Part shown: positions 1 to 9,777 of the stretch, piece after piece
Numbering within the stretch: the stretch's first letter is position 1
How the letters are laid out: the number at the start of each line of letters is the position of its first letter
From: Butyriboletus loyo
Lineage: Eukaryota; Basidiomycota; Agaricomycetes; Boletales; Boletaceae
Direction of reading: 5' to 3'
NCBI GenBank assembly: GCA_038093515.1
Contig: JBBPSI010000071.1
Location: 1-64,000 of the forward strand
Length of the DNA: 64,000 nucleotides
Made by a program: the position numbers and the translations under genes
Notes under the pieces: generated by a model
What the model saw: only the letters and a program-made list of their open reading frames with translations
Told to the model about the DNA's origin: nothing
The model's database searches: none

Positions 1-496
1 AGAGGACTTTGAACCTCTCGAGGAATCCATCGATTAATTGTTGGCCTTGGGTGAAAGCCGTTAATTTGATCAACGCTTGATGTGCCAAGACGTCAATCTG
101 GAAGTGGCTCCGTATGGTATCCTGTAAGGTTTCCCATTCAGGCCATGCCAAGTCTCCCTTCTTTCCCCTAGGTCTATCGTTGGGGTCGATGTATTTTTCC
201 TCATCGGTTACGTAGTCTTCTAAGAGGATTTGGGAAAAATCCTGACCCTTTCCCTTAATGCGGCTAAGAACCGCCACAGTCCGGAGTTTGTCGGTCTTCC
301 AATTGTTAACGGAGACCCAGACCTTGAGGGAGGTCCACCAGTGATGGAACTTTTCCCGATCGCCGTCCCATTCTCCTGGGTCAGCAACCTTCTTTGAAAT
401 TCCTCCTTGCTGATCTTTTTCCATCCACTGCGCGAAGAGGGCGCGCAGGGTTTGGTCGTCGAATGTGGGGGCATTGGAAGGTCCCGGATCTGACAT
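1..496 (-). CDS. LTR-retrotransposon Gag, partial (Ty3/Gypsy-like)
   Basis: An open frame on the minus strand starts at ATG 496-494 (MSDPGPSNAPTFDD) and runs off the left edge, giving about 165 residues. It contains WMEKDQQ, then EWDGDREKFHHWW, a lysine-rich stretch, and AWPEWETLQDTIRSHF followed by a helix with LIKLTAFTQG and FLERFKVL. This pattern of paired tryptophans and a late helical block is that of retrotransposon Gag capsid proteins of fungal Ty3/Gypsy elements, which package the element RNA. No protease, reverse transcriptase or integrase can be seen because they would lie beyond position 1. The frame continues upstream past this ATG to an in-frame TAG at 553-551, so the true start could be different. 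Family assignment rests on pattern recognition only. Confidence 0.6.
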   Translation of the reverse strand, partial: MSDPGPSNAPTFDDQTLRALFAQWMEKDQQGGISKKVADPGEWDGDREKFHHWWTSLKVWVSVNNWKTDKLRTVAVLSRIKGKGQDFSQILLEDYVTDEEKYIDPNDRPRGKKGDLAWPEWETLQDTIRSHFQIDVLAHQALIKLTAFTQGQQLIDGFLERFKVL

Positions 497-550
497 TCTT
501 TTTTCGTTGTCTATCGGGAAATCCTCCGAAGTTTCGGAACCCAGATTGAT

Positions 551-793
551 CTAGTTCCAAGTTTGTTGGTCCCACTCGTGATCGGATAATTCACCGTCGC
601 CTTGGGGATGCTGTACGGTAGGGAAGGAGAGTTTGGCGGTGAATTTGTTTCGGTTAAAAGATAGGGTGATGGTGTAAGGTTGAGTTTGTTTTGCGACGAT
701 TGTATTGAAAACTTTAAGCGCGATTACGAGAGTGGTGACGAAAACGATGTAGATGGCGATTGTAGTAAAGACGAATAGTCCAAAATAGTTCAT
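551..793 (-). CDS. Small hydrophobic ORF in frame upstream of Gag
   Basis: From ATG 793 this frame codes for about 80 residues. It begins MNYFGLFVFTTIAIYIVF, a long hydrophobic segment that could span a membrane, followed by a polar tail ending DQQTWN. It ends with TAG at 553-551, after which the same frame stays open for 18 codons into the Gag ATG at 496. It could be a leader ORF, the N-terminal part of a Gag precursor made by stop-codon readthrough, or chance. I know no family for it. Confidence 0.25.
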   Translation of the reverse strand: MNYFGLFVFTTIAIYIVFVTTLVIALKVFNTIVAKQTQPYTITLSFNRNKFTAKLSFPTVQHPQGDGELSDHEWDQQTWN

Positions 794-1056
794 CGGCAAG
801 TTTTTAATTTTCTTCGGCACGAACCGGTTTTCTTCGGCAAAAAACAAAAAGGCTACGAGATATAGTTTTCCTTACTGTCCCCTATCTTCCAAAGGAACTC
901 TGGGGAATTCTACAGCAAGTAGAGCGAAAGAAATATTTTTTCGAACGGAGGTAGTATCTCCGACGAAGTTTGGTTCGGTAATGAACCGAAACGGGTAAAG
1001 ATTTTACTACGACTAATTGACAAATGATGACGAAGGGTTTTTTCTTCTACCTCCCG

Positions 1057-1783
1057 TGTTACCACAGGGACTACTCGGAGAATTGCTCAGCCACAGGGAT
1101 TTGGGGGTCCCTATGTCGCACTTCGCAAATCAGGCTCGACCCTGACGCGGACTAACAACTCCAAAGGGAGCGTCTGAGAATGAATTGTACAGGTGCTACT
1201 CCGAGACACAAAGACTGCTCTTCCGAGGAGCTCCCCTAAAGGCGCGGGGGTAAAACGAAAATGAAAACTGGTGAACGCCCCCTGTCTTTACACCCATGTA
1301 CTCTATCTAGTTCTACACAGTTCACTGCTAGCAATTAGCTTCACTTCAGACTCTTAGTATGAGCACTAAGACATAGTCTGAGACTTCTCCCAGAATCATC
1401 TCCAGAGTCCTGAGGCTACTCTTGAGTGCCTCCTCACTGTTCTAGTTGTTAGCGCCCAGCATAACACCGTGCCTCATGTGGTTAATTACCGTTGCGCTTC
1501 TCTTCTTTCTGATCCCCGTTGACCCTGTAGTCTAGCCATGTATAGTAGTTCATCTCACGCACAGCTTGGTCTGTGTGCATCTCTGTACAGTATATAAAGG
1601 CTTGTGGTTAGACTAGGATTTCCTAGTTTTAACCACTTGTCTATTCACTGGCAACAGTTGAGGGCTAAGCTAGAACTCCTTGATTAAATCTTGCCAGGTC
1701 TTTGTGTAGACCTGCAACTGTCGTTGGACCACTTGCAAAAGAGTATTCATACTGGCATTTGACCATGTATTGCTTGTGTAACA
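1057..1783 (-). repeat. Candidate 5' LTR of the Gypsy-like element
   Basis: The segment starts TGTTAC (plus strand 1057) and ends GTAACA (1778-1783), a perfect short inverted repeat with TG...CA ends, as LTRs have. It lies upstream of the minus-strand Gag at the right distance for a 5' LTR and is 727 bp long. A TATATAA-type motif sits near 1590. No clear tRNA-type primer site (TGG...) follows the Gag-side end, so the element may be self-primed or the boundary may be wrong. The 3' LTR is outside the window. Confidence 0.4.
1604..1636. repeat. Near-perfect palindrome inside the candidate LTR
   Basis: GTGGTTAGACTAGGA at the left arm is matched by TCCTAGTTTTAACCAC on the right, with a loop of about 2 nt and one small bulge. 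Stem arms are about 15 nt. Such a hairpin may act in retroelement RNA or be a target for replication slippage; its role is unknown. Confidence 0.7.
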
Positions 1784-1801
1784 ATAACTGAATCTAGACT
1801 A

Positions 1802-1844
1802 TGATGTCATAGTGATGTCATATGGTTCTAGACCATGATGTCAT
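1802..1844. repeat. Three copies of TGATGTCAT
   Basis: TGATGTCAT occurs at 1802-1810, 1813-1821 and 1836-1844. The 9-mer is close to the bZIP/CRE core TGACGTCA and is itself nearly palindromic; between copies two and three lies ATGGTTCTAGACCAT, also nearly palindromic. It may be a decayed regulatory array or terminal repeat. Function is not known. Confidence 0.6.
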
Positions 1845-1918
1845 AAAGACCAGTCTGGAAACATAGTGGCTGTAAGTAAAATACATAAATAGAACACTAC
1901 TGTTTCAACACCATCAGA

Positions 1919-2158
1919 CCAACTATTTTATTTGGTGTTAATCAATCAACCTTAGCAATAGTGAATAATAATCAATATCATCAGTGTTCAAAGTACTTTA
2001 ATATTCATAGCCATTTTATCTGAGATAAGATAAGATTAGGGTCTATCAATGTACACTATTGTCTGACTGCTCAAATGACAACAGACATTTTTACCAAAGC
2101 ATTATGCAAGCTGAAACACCACCAACACACTGCTGAACTTGGCCTGAGCTCAGCTTGA
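1919..2158 (+). pseudogene. Ty1/Copia Pol C-terminus (RNase H end), decayed
   Basis: Eighty codons stay in one frame to TGA 2156-2158. The frame shows NQSTLAIVNN, SKYFNIHSHFI, GSINVHYC and TTDIFTKAL, then KHHQHTAELGL. These match the canonical end of Copia RNase H (HFIR, then ADIFTKAL, then HH and LGL). One in-frame TGA at 2021-2023 replaces the arginine expected after HFI, consistent with a CGA to TGA transition. Upstream the frame loses recognisable Copia sequence, so only the 3' end of the element survives. Confidence 0.88.
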
Positions 2159-2344
2159 GGGGGAGTGTTGAAGCCTATACGGTCACGTGGTAACAAGCCA
2201 ACAGGCCGATGACCCGACTGACCAATCATATCAAATATGTAGATCTAGTATATAAACTAGATAGCGGACTCTCAATGCAATAACGCATATTGTGCCCAAC
2301 CATCATCCCATCTAAGCGCGTTCATTTTTATCTCACGCCATACA
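2159..2344 (+). repeat. Copia polypurine tract and 3' LTR (right end uncertain)
   Basis: Directly after the Pol stop codon lies GGGGGAG (2159-2165), then TGTTGAAGCC from 2166. This polypurine tract followed by TGTTG is how Copia 3' LTRs begin. A TATATAA box at 2249-2255 would be the LTR promoter, followed by AATAA-like signals near 2280. The right end is not certain; the CA at about 2343-2344 is a guess. No 5' LTR copy is visible, so the element was truncated on its left side. Confidence 0.6.
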
Positions 2345-2678
2345 GCCTTGAGAATCATTTACCATATCTATCCGCTTACTTAACACACATATCGCATTGC
2401 GTCCGTGCACGCATAACTACATACTCGTAATCTCTCCTATATACTTCAGGCTAGAGCTCAGGCTAGAATCCCATCCCTCCGACTTTTAAATACTACTAGC
2501 ACTCCTCTCCCTTACCGAGTCACGCTCCATTTCTCGCTTCCCCATCCATGAATTCCCTTACGCCCGCAACCAGACTAATATTAGAGAGTCACACCAAGGA
2601 CGATCGTTGCCCATGTAGTACCGATCCGACTTGCAAATCCATCGAGGGAAACAGAACAAAGTCAGTGATAGCAATGTG

Positions 2679-4690
2679 TTATTCGGATCGCATCCCTTCG
2701 GACAAACTACGAGGGTCAACTAACCACAGTGCTGCCTTTTCCATGTTCCCCACCTCAGGCTCGTATCCGCCTCTCCCGCACACTCTTCGCATCTCCTTGA
2801 GCACCGCTTTTACACTACTCCTGTTCGTCGTCAGCGTCGTGTGCCCTCTCGAAGCACCAGCGAGCATCGAAGTGACGGTGTGTATGGTCAGCTTTGGCAG
2901 CGATGCTTGCGTAGCTAGCGGGATCTCTTCAAGTACTTCCTCGGTGGTCGGCATTGAGTCTGAAGTTGCCCAGAGTTGTGACGGGGGAGCAGCTTCATGC
3001 AACAGGATCCCGGTGCACGTGCGCGTGAGCGCATCGAAAAAGGTCGTTCTCGATGGTTGGTCGTCGACCTCCACGGCCGGTAGAATCGAGGGGTAGACAT
3101 GGACAGGTATTAGAGGTAAGAACCCAGCCGGGTATCGGGAGTTCTCCCAGTATACATTCGATGACGCTTTCCATTCCACGTCTTCCATAGCTGAAGTCAC
3201 TTCCAACATCCCACCCATCCTTGTTACACCATTCAAGCGTATATGTGCTGATGCAGCAACTGGTGGTATGCGCGCACAAAGCGTCGAACCCAACAACGCA
3301 TCTGCCCTCTGCCTCTCTCTCTCTCCGCCGATCTTGGAGACAATTTGGAGACATCGACGACGCGCCTCGCTCGTCGTCCAGAACGTCACAGCCGTCGAGG
3401 GTTGCGTCACTCCCGCCGATACGCGTTCGCATATCTCTTCGAGAACGCCTTTACTCATCTCTTGTATAACTTGAGCTGCGAGCGCACGTGAATGCTGTCC
3501 TGAATTCTCCCACGTACCCTCGTTGCCCTCACCGCCCTCCACGTCGTACAGGGAATGATGAGCGCCCTGGCTCTGGCGCGCGAGCAACTTTACCCTGTCC
3601 CTTTTCCAGTCGAGATAACTCTGAGGAGGCTCGAATCGAGCGTAGGCGTCCTGTTCTGTTCGAGGCAAGGATGAATGCGAGATATCGGATACGAGTGCGA
3701 TGAGTGCGGACAAGTCCAAGTTGATGTTTGTCGTTGGCTCAAGTGACTTGAGTTTTGTGGGTGTCTTTGGAATTGGTACGAAATGAGGATATGATCGCTC
3801 GCCAAGCTGGACGTCGATGCCCATGTCGCGCAGACATTGGATTGTCTTTTCGATCCGAGGGTCGTCGTTGAGGGAAGGGTCGAGGCGAGTCAATCGGATC
3901 GTGATTTGTGGAGTCATGTTGGAGTTTGGAGCAGTCGAATTCGAGTCGGGAAGAAGGTTAGGCAAGGGAGCGGGGATCAATACGGGGTTGGCTTGTGCAG
4001 CAGCAGCCAGTAGCTCTCTTCCCATCTTTAACACCGAATTGTCAAACTCGGTCTGAGCAAGACGGGGCTGCAGCTCATCCTCGTCCTCGTCACTGGTCAG
4101 ATAAGAATCTATCTCGCGGAATTCCATCACGAGCCGGGCGTTTTTGATCCTAGGGTCTGCAAAGTAAATGGATGCTGGCAGTCATGGGAGTCAGGACTCA
4201 CGTATTCACTCTCACCCATCTCGCCCCGTTTTCAGCGACGACGTCTACCTTGACAGGACGAGTCTGGCTCTTGAGGGTTGTCCTCTTTCGGGATGTCGTT
4301 CCTTTTCCTCTTGCCTTGTTCTTGTTTTGTCCGTTTGCAGGAGAAAACGTGCGGTATATCGCGACGGGTTGACGGGCATGGACCAGTTCGCTCCACACGG
4401 CGATGAGGTATGGTGCGTTGGTAGATAGGGTGGACGGCCTGGTGTCTTGGCGGAGAAACTACTGGACGAGTTGTACGTCAACGCGGCGAAAGTGAGAAAA
4501 GAGGCACCGTTACTTTGTCCAACACATCGCAGTCCCGCCTGACCTCTTCGCGAAGAAGTCGGAGGCCAGGCAAGACTTCCCTGTTTTCTTTGTCATGTGA
4601 GATGATGGGTGGTTGGGGGAAGGGGACATCGAAGGACTGAATAGAATTGTAGACGTCTGAGAGACGGGCGCGCAAGTCAACGAGAGACAT
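2679..4690 (-). CDS. UPF0415 / DUF1308 family protein (C7orf25-like)
   Basis: Three exons give a 634-residue protein: 4690-4514, 4458-4202 and 4149-2679, with introns of 55 and 52 nt and matching phases. The N-terminal half carries LLREEVRRDCDVLDK, then NAPYLIAVWSELV and VKVDVVAENGARWVRV, the signature of the UPF0415/DUF1308 family, whose C-terminal half is PIN-nuclease-like. LDLSALIALVSDISH begins the second domain and FFDALTRTCTGILLH lies near the end. The start ATG at 4690 is the first of the exon that supplies the conserved N-terminus. The neighbouring plus-strand pseudogene begins only 30 bp away, so the pair shared one promoter. A broken copy lies at 6490-7089. Molecular function in fungi is not established. 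Confidence 0.82.
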
Positions 4691-4720
4691 GAATGGTATC
4701 GACTCGATTTAGAGAGCACG

Positions 4721-5160
4721 TTGCATCCACTCTTTGTTGCCGCGCCATCGTTCGTCTACGCTGAAACCCGCCAAATTCCCGCCTGTCCGACTCAACGTCA
4801 CCGTCCCGCCCTCCCCACGGAGTCCCCAACGATTTACGCTGAGACTGACCAGCCCAGCCAGCAGTCAACCCCACCACACCCAGCTCTAATCCTCCCGTCA
4901 GCCCCGCCCCAACCCACAAGCACCCAAACTCCATTGCGCCTACTTGTCCCATCTCCTCTTCACCCTGGCACGTCGACCATTGTCAGCGTGGGCAGCACTT
5001 CGTCTGAAACGTCATGTCTTCCGCGCCACTGCATCCATCCTAACCTCCGCTTCGTCCACAACCCTCCGGGGCTATGTTTCAGCCTCGACATGACTCTTCA
5101 ACTATTCGATAGACGGGTGCGACAAGACTCTCCGAAGCTGGTATTGCAGACGTCAACTTG
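4721..5160 (+). pseudogene. Truncated copy A of the NT-C2 protein gene
   Basis: This stretch aligns with the intact gene at 7315-9438: the opening proline-rich segment is shared base for base over long runs. It then jumps to the part reading GTSTIVSV and FVHNPP, equivalent to positions near 8030-8110 of the intact copy. About 460 bp coding for the first half of the NT-C2 domain are missing. It has no good start context, ends at 5160, and the rest of the C2 domain and the tail are absent. It is divergent from the intact UPF0415 gene and forms one half of a tandem duplication with reciprocal decay. Confidence 0.8.
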
Positions 5161-6489
5161 ACACAGCTTCTGCTCGATTTGCAACCTCAAGTACGACCTT
5201 CCCTTCAGGCTATAAAAGTGGTACTAGGTGGAGGTTCGGCAGTGCGACGGAATTTTCTGGACAGTTGATCTGGCCGAGGCACCACCCAGTGCTTATTTAA
5301 TATTCCTGCCTGTAGAACCTTTTGAGCTTCCCTGAGACGCTGCCTCACCGCACCTCAACCTTACCCTTACTATCGTTGTCCGTTTCAGGCAAGTTGGCAC
5401 TATCGGAAAAAATCAAGCAAAAACACAGCCCCCTCTCTTCGGTCGATGGTCCACATCAACACCTCCGAAACGAAGTATACCATTTGACTCGGACAGCTCA
5501 GAGAACACGCCTAGGGTAGACATGGGACAGTCCTTTTGTACCCTCAACGTTCAAGTAGTCAACCACCACCACCATATTCCGTGTTGTTGGATCAGATGTA
5601 TGGGACTAAGGTCGAGGTTCTGGCCGCCAACAATTAGGTAGAGGGAATGAGGGTGAGGGTGAGTTGTACTGAAGCAGATGGGCGGGTTGGCGCCATCCTC
5701 CCACCAAAATTCCCAACTCTCGTACATGCCAGCCTGCAGCGTTGTTTTCACTCTAATCTGTTCATTCTACCATATGTAATCACACCTTTTTTTGGCACTA
5801 CTCTACATTGCATCGCATTGACACCTGCGCACCCTCCCATACACACCCGGGTACTCTGCAAGTGTACGCCGTGGTTGCGTCGAAGTAGCCCGCCAGACCA
5901 TGCCGGATTACGGAGTTGATACACTTGGAATCTGCAATTCCCAGTCGTTACCAGCGTCTTGACGCGATCATATGATTCAGTAAGTACATCTTCTCGCTTG
6001 GGTACGAATGACTTTTCTACGTCTCGTTTTGAGCTTTCCACGTCGACGCGGTGGGTTGACTGGCTCAATAGGTCGTCTGGGATGTTTTCGTGGTGGTGTA
6101 TGGCCCAGGTACGTCACTCGTCGTGCGCTTGTATCATCAGCACTGACTCGCCTCTCCTCTAGCTAGCGTTCCAGTCGCACCGTGCGCCGCTCGTTGCGCC
6201 ATCGGTACCACCTCGTCTCTCATCTCGTTTGACACCACCTCCACTGCTCTGGCACCCCCGATCGCGCTCCACGCCTCTCCTCTGGCTCGCCCACACGGTC
6301 CCTCGGCCCTCTATCTCGACTCAACATGACCGTATCGTCGTCATACCGATTAGTATCGCCTTCAGGGCCTCCCTGGCCATTGTCATGACCTACTGTAATG
6401 TCTATGTCGCCGCACTTTTCACTTTGCGTGTCTCGAGTTGGTCTGGGTATGTCTCCTCGCTCCTTTGCTCTACACCTTTTTGGACGTGT
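5161..6489. other. Spacer between duplicated units, no supported gene
   Basis: Only short overlapping frames without family signal occur. A TATAAAA-like motif lies near 5210 and AT-rich TTATTTAATATT near 5290. The minus-strand frame at 5748-6068 and both frames around 6220-6680 have no convincing splice-joined continuation. The stretch separates copy A from copy B of the duplicated gene pair. Confidence 0.5.
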
Positions 6490-7089
6490 TCTGACGCGTT
6501 CTTCCCTCATCGCGCACACCGTCCTCCACGTCGTACAAGGATTGATAAGTGCCCTGGTTCTGGCGTGCGAGCAACTTTGCCCTGTCCCTTTTCCAGCGGA
6601 GATAACTCTGACAAGGCTCGAATCGAGCGTAGGCGTCTTGTTCTGTTCGAGGCAATGATGAATGCAAGATATCGGATATGAGTGCGATGAGTGCGGACCA
6701 GTCCAAGTTGTTAGTTCTAGTAGCTTGAGTTTTTTGGTGTCTTTGGAATTGGTGCGGGATGGGGATATGATCGCTCGCCAAGCTGGACGTCGACGCCCAT
6801 GTTGCACAAATATTGGATCGTCTTTTCGACTCGGGGGTCATCGTTGAGGGAAGGATGAAGGCGAGTCAAACGGATCGTGACGGTAACATTGAGGCTTGGA
6901 GTAGTCGAGTTCGAGTCGGGAACAAATACAGGGTTAGCTTTTGCAGCAGCTAGCAGCTCTCTTCCCATCCTCGACACCGAATTGTTGAACTCGGTTTGAG
7001 CAAGACAGGGCCACAGCTCGTCCTCGTCCTCATCACCGGTCAGATAGGGGTCTGTCTTGCGAAATTCCATCACGAGCTGGGCGTTTTTT
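6490..7089 (-). pseudogene. Broken copy B of the UPF0415/DUF1308 gene
   Basis: The frame at 7073-6717 repeats exon 3 of the intact gene (FREIDSYLT versus FRKTDPYLT, DEDEDEL, then GERSYPH and PIPKTP). It is then frameshifted by small deletions, after which LDWSALIALISD, YARFEPCQSYL and LLARQNQG continue in another frame and stop near 6490. The last two thirds of the PIN-like half are absent. Exon 2 is precisely missing: the intron-2 motif at about 7105-7125 runs straight into the intron-1 region at about 7135. The start codon equivalent to 4690 is also lost. It cannot encode a functional protein. Confidence 0.85.
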
Positions 7090-7314
7090 ATCCTAGGGTT
7101 CGAGTAAATGGATGCTGGTACTCATGCGAGTACGTCGGTGCGACGAAAGTGAGAAAAGAGGCGCTGTTACTTTGTCCAACACATCACAGTCCCGCTTGAC
7201 CTCTAGCCTTGCGTGCGAGATGACGGGTCGTAGACGTCGAAGAGATGGCTGCGCAACTGTGCCACGTGAAATGTATCGACTCAATTTAGACGGTACTTTT
7301 GCGTCCACTCTTTG

Positions 7315-9438
7315 ATGTTCTCGTCGCCGCGACATCGCTCGTCCACACTCAAACCAGTCAAACCCCTGCCCGCCCGACTCAACATCGTCGCCCCGCCCTC
7401 CCCACAGAGTCCCCTGTTCTTTACGCCGAGACCGACTAGCTCAGCTAGCGGTCAATTCACGCCCGTTTCTGCCCCTCTAGCGCCACGTCCTGCCAGCCCC
7501 GCTCCAACCCACAAGGACACACACTCCATCGCCCCCACCCACCACACCGGTGGCTTCCGCGCTCACTTGGCCCATCTCCTCCCCAGACATGCCGCGTTCA
7601 CGGTCACCCTCACTCTCCACCAACTCAACAACGTCCCCCTTGTCCACGGCGAGTTTGGCCTCCAGTGGAAGATCAAGGGCGTCACCTCCCACTCTGGAAA
7701 TGGCATCTTGGACAAGGTCAAGGTCAGAAAGGCGAAGGGCAAAGTTTGCGAGCAGACCGGAACAGGCGCGAGTGCTGCAGACCCTGGACCATCGATGGCC
7801 AAGGGCAGCGATACCGACAACGCGTCCCTTTTCGACGGGGCTTCCGCTTCCGATGCCCATAGCATCACCAATACCAGTTCGACGCACTCGCCTTCGAACG
7901 ACCATGCTCATTCCACCGGCGGCAGTGCACATGGTCATACGACGCGCACCCAGCCTGTGCCGATTCCCGCTGTGGTGGTGGTTTCTGCCAACCATGTCTC
8001 ATCCCCGCAGATGGCATGCAGTGTCAGTGGCACATCGACCATCGCCAGCGTGGACAGCGCTTCCTCCGCGTCACTGCATGCCAACGGGCGCTACGTCCAC
8101 AACCCTCCGAACTATCTTTCAGCAGACTGGTCACGTCAAGGCCCCGCTCACGTGACTGAGACAACTCCTTCCAATGCCAACACCACACCTCAACTACAGG
8201 CCCAGAAACCCCACTACTCTCCCGCAAAGGGAATCACGCCATATGTTAAGCTCGAGGAACACAGTGTCGTCTGGGAAAAGACGCTCAAGTTCGTGGTCCA
8301 AATGAGCGTCGGCAGAGACAATGGCGAGCTAGCAGACTGTCTAGCCAAGTTCGTCGTCATGCAGGTAGCCCTCCTCTCTTTCGTTGCGTTTTGACGTGCT
8401 AACCAACCTGACCAACGTATCCGTGAAGCGCGTGATCGCCGGTGACCCAGATGCACCCCGGAAACCATGTCTCGGAGCCGTCTACCTCAACCTCGCACAA
8501 TACGTCGATGCCGGCGTCGTCACAAGGCGTTATCTCCTACGCCAAAGCAAGACCAATGCAACGCTCAAGGTCTGCTTCCTATGTCCTTTCTCGCTCTTGC
8601 CACCCACTCATACGTCGTGACACAGCTCACGATCCACCTCGAGCACACGGCAGGTGAACTCGCCTACGTGGCCCCTCCCCTCCCCAAGGGCGAGATCCTC
8701 TCCGGGGTCGCCGGTTTCCTCGAATCGTCGGACATCTATCGTACCTGTCCACGCGCCTCGGACCTCTACACGCACGCCTCCTCCGGTTCGTCGTCTGATG
8801 ACGTAGGCGCCGGGCTGGGCTCTGATGTCTCCTCCATCGTCTCTGGGTCCGGTGCATCCAACGGGGCTTCGAGTCAGAGTCATGGTAGGCATCAGACGGC
8901 GAAGAGACAGAGACGGCCGTTCGAGGTTTCCAAGTTGCCGACGATCAACGATCCCAGAGGGACAGAGAAATTGATCGAGGCGTTGTTTAATCCGGTGCCT
9001 GTGACGCAGCCTGGAGAGGTCACTCCGTTTACGTATCTCGTCGAGGTTGACGGGGAGGGCGATGGAGACGGCGACGGCGAACGCGGTTCATACGGAGCGA
9101 ATCGTGCTGCGATTGACCCCGAAGACCGGGGTACCCGACGTGGCACGGTGGACGTCGAGGCAGACGACGACGGGTCGTTGTACACCGACTCACCAGACGA
9201 GAGTGCGGACGAGGCGAGTGGAATAGGGAGTGAGTATCACTCGCTTCGGTCGCACCCTTCGTTGCAGGGTTCTCTGCGGAGCAAACGCTCGACCCGATCG
9301 CTTGCGAGCAAAGTCGGATTGAAATACGACGATAGCGGGGAGGAGACGGCGGTGAGCACGGGCGTCCGTCTGCTGGGGGGTGTGACGGACCGGCGGACGT
9401 GGTGGCAAAAGGTGCTCAGTTCACCCGCTGCTGGATGA
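7315..9438 (+). CDS. NT-C2 (EEIG1/EHBP1 N-terminal) domain protein
   Basis: Exons 7315-8364, 8429-8569 and 8626-9438 join in phase to 667 residues. A proline-rich head is followed by FTVTLTLHQLNNVPLVHGE and LQWKIKGV, then, after a low-complexity insert of about 180 residues, by VVWEKTLKFVVQM, then CLGAVYLNLAQYVDAG and LTIHLEHTAGE. This is the layout of the NT-C2 domain found in EEIG1/FAM102 and EHBP1, thought to bind membranes or link to Rab and actin. The C-terminal third is disordered and acidic, with GDGDGDGE and a YTDSPDES motif. ATG 7315 is used because the preceding in-frame codon is TTG. A truncated sister lies at 4721-5160 and an inverted 3' scrap near 10.7-11.1 kb. Confidence 0.82.
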
Positions 9439-9777
9439 TGTCGAGGCGGATTCTATCTTTTTTTTTTTCATCTCTCACTCACTCTTTTTGGTTACTTATA
9501 TTAGGATGGATGATATTGGCATACGTCACTTATGGGATAGATCGCAAACTATACGCAATTATTTATCGTTAGATGGTCTTTCGCTTTTTTTTTGCTCAAA
9601 TCGATGTCTAGTCATCCAAGTTACTTACTTTTACTCGTCTTCTGGCATGCAATGTCACACTTAGATCACGAGTGGGTCAATTCAGTGGAAATAGTTTACA
9701 CTGGGCGGGGTCACCCTCAATGGTATCGATACTAATGGGACACCAAAAAAGGCAACACCATCTTCCTCCCGTCCATC

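Noticed and set aside
2548..3096. Plus-strand ORF of 182 codons
   Set aside because: Lies antisense to the conserved third exon of the UPF0415 gene; it is a shadow frame.
6220..6807. Minus-strand ORF of 195 codons with GHDNGQGG and RDRGPRD
   Set aside because: It overlaps the frameshifted UPF0415 relic and is explained by shifted reading of that relic plus spacer.
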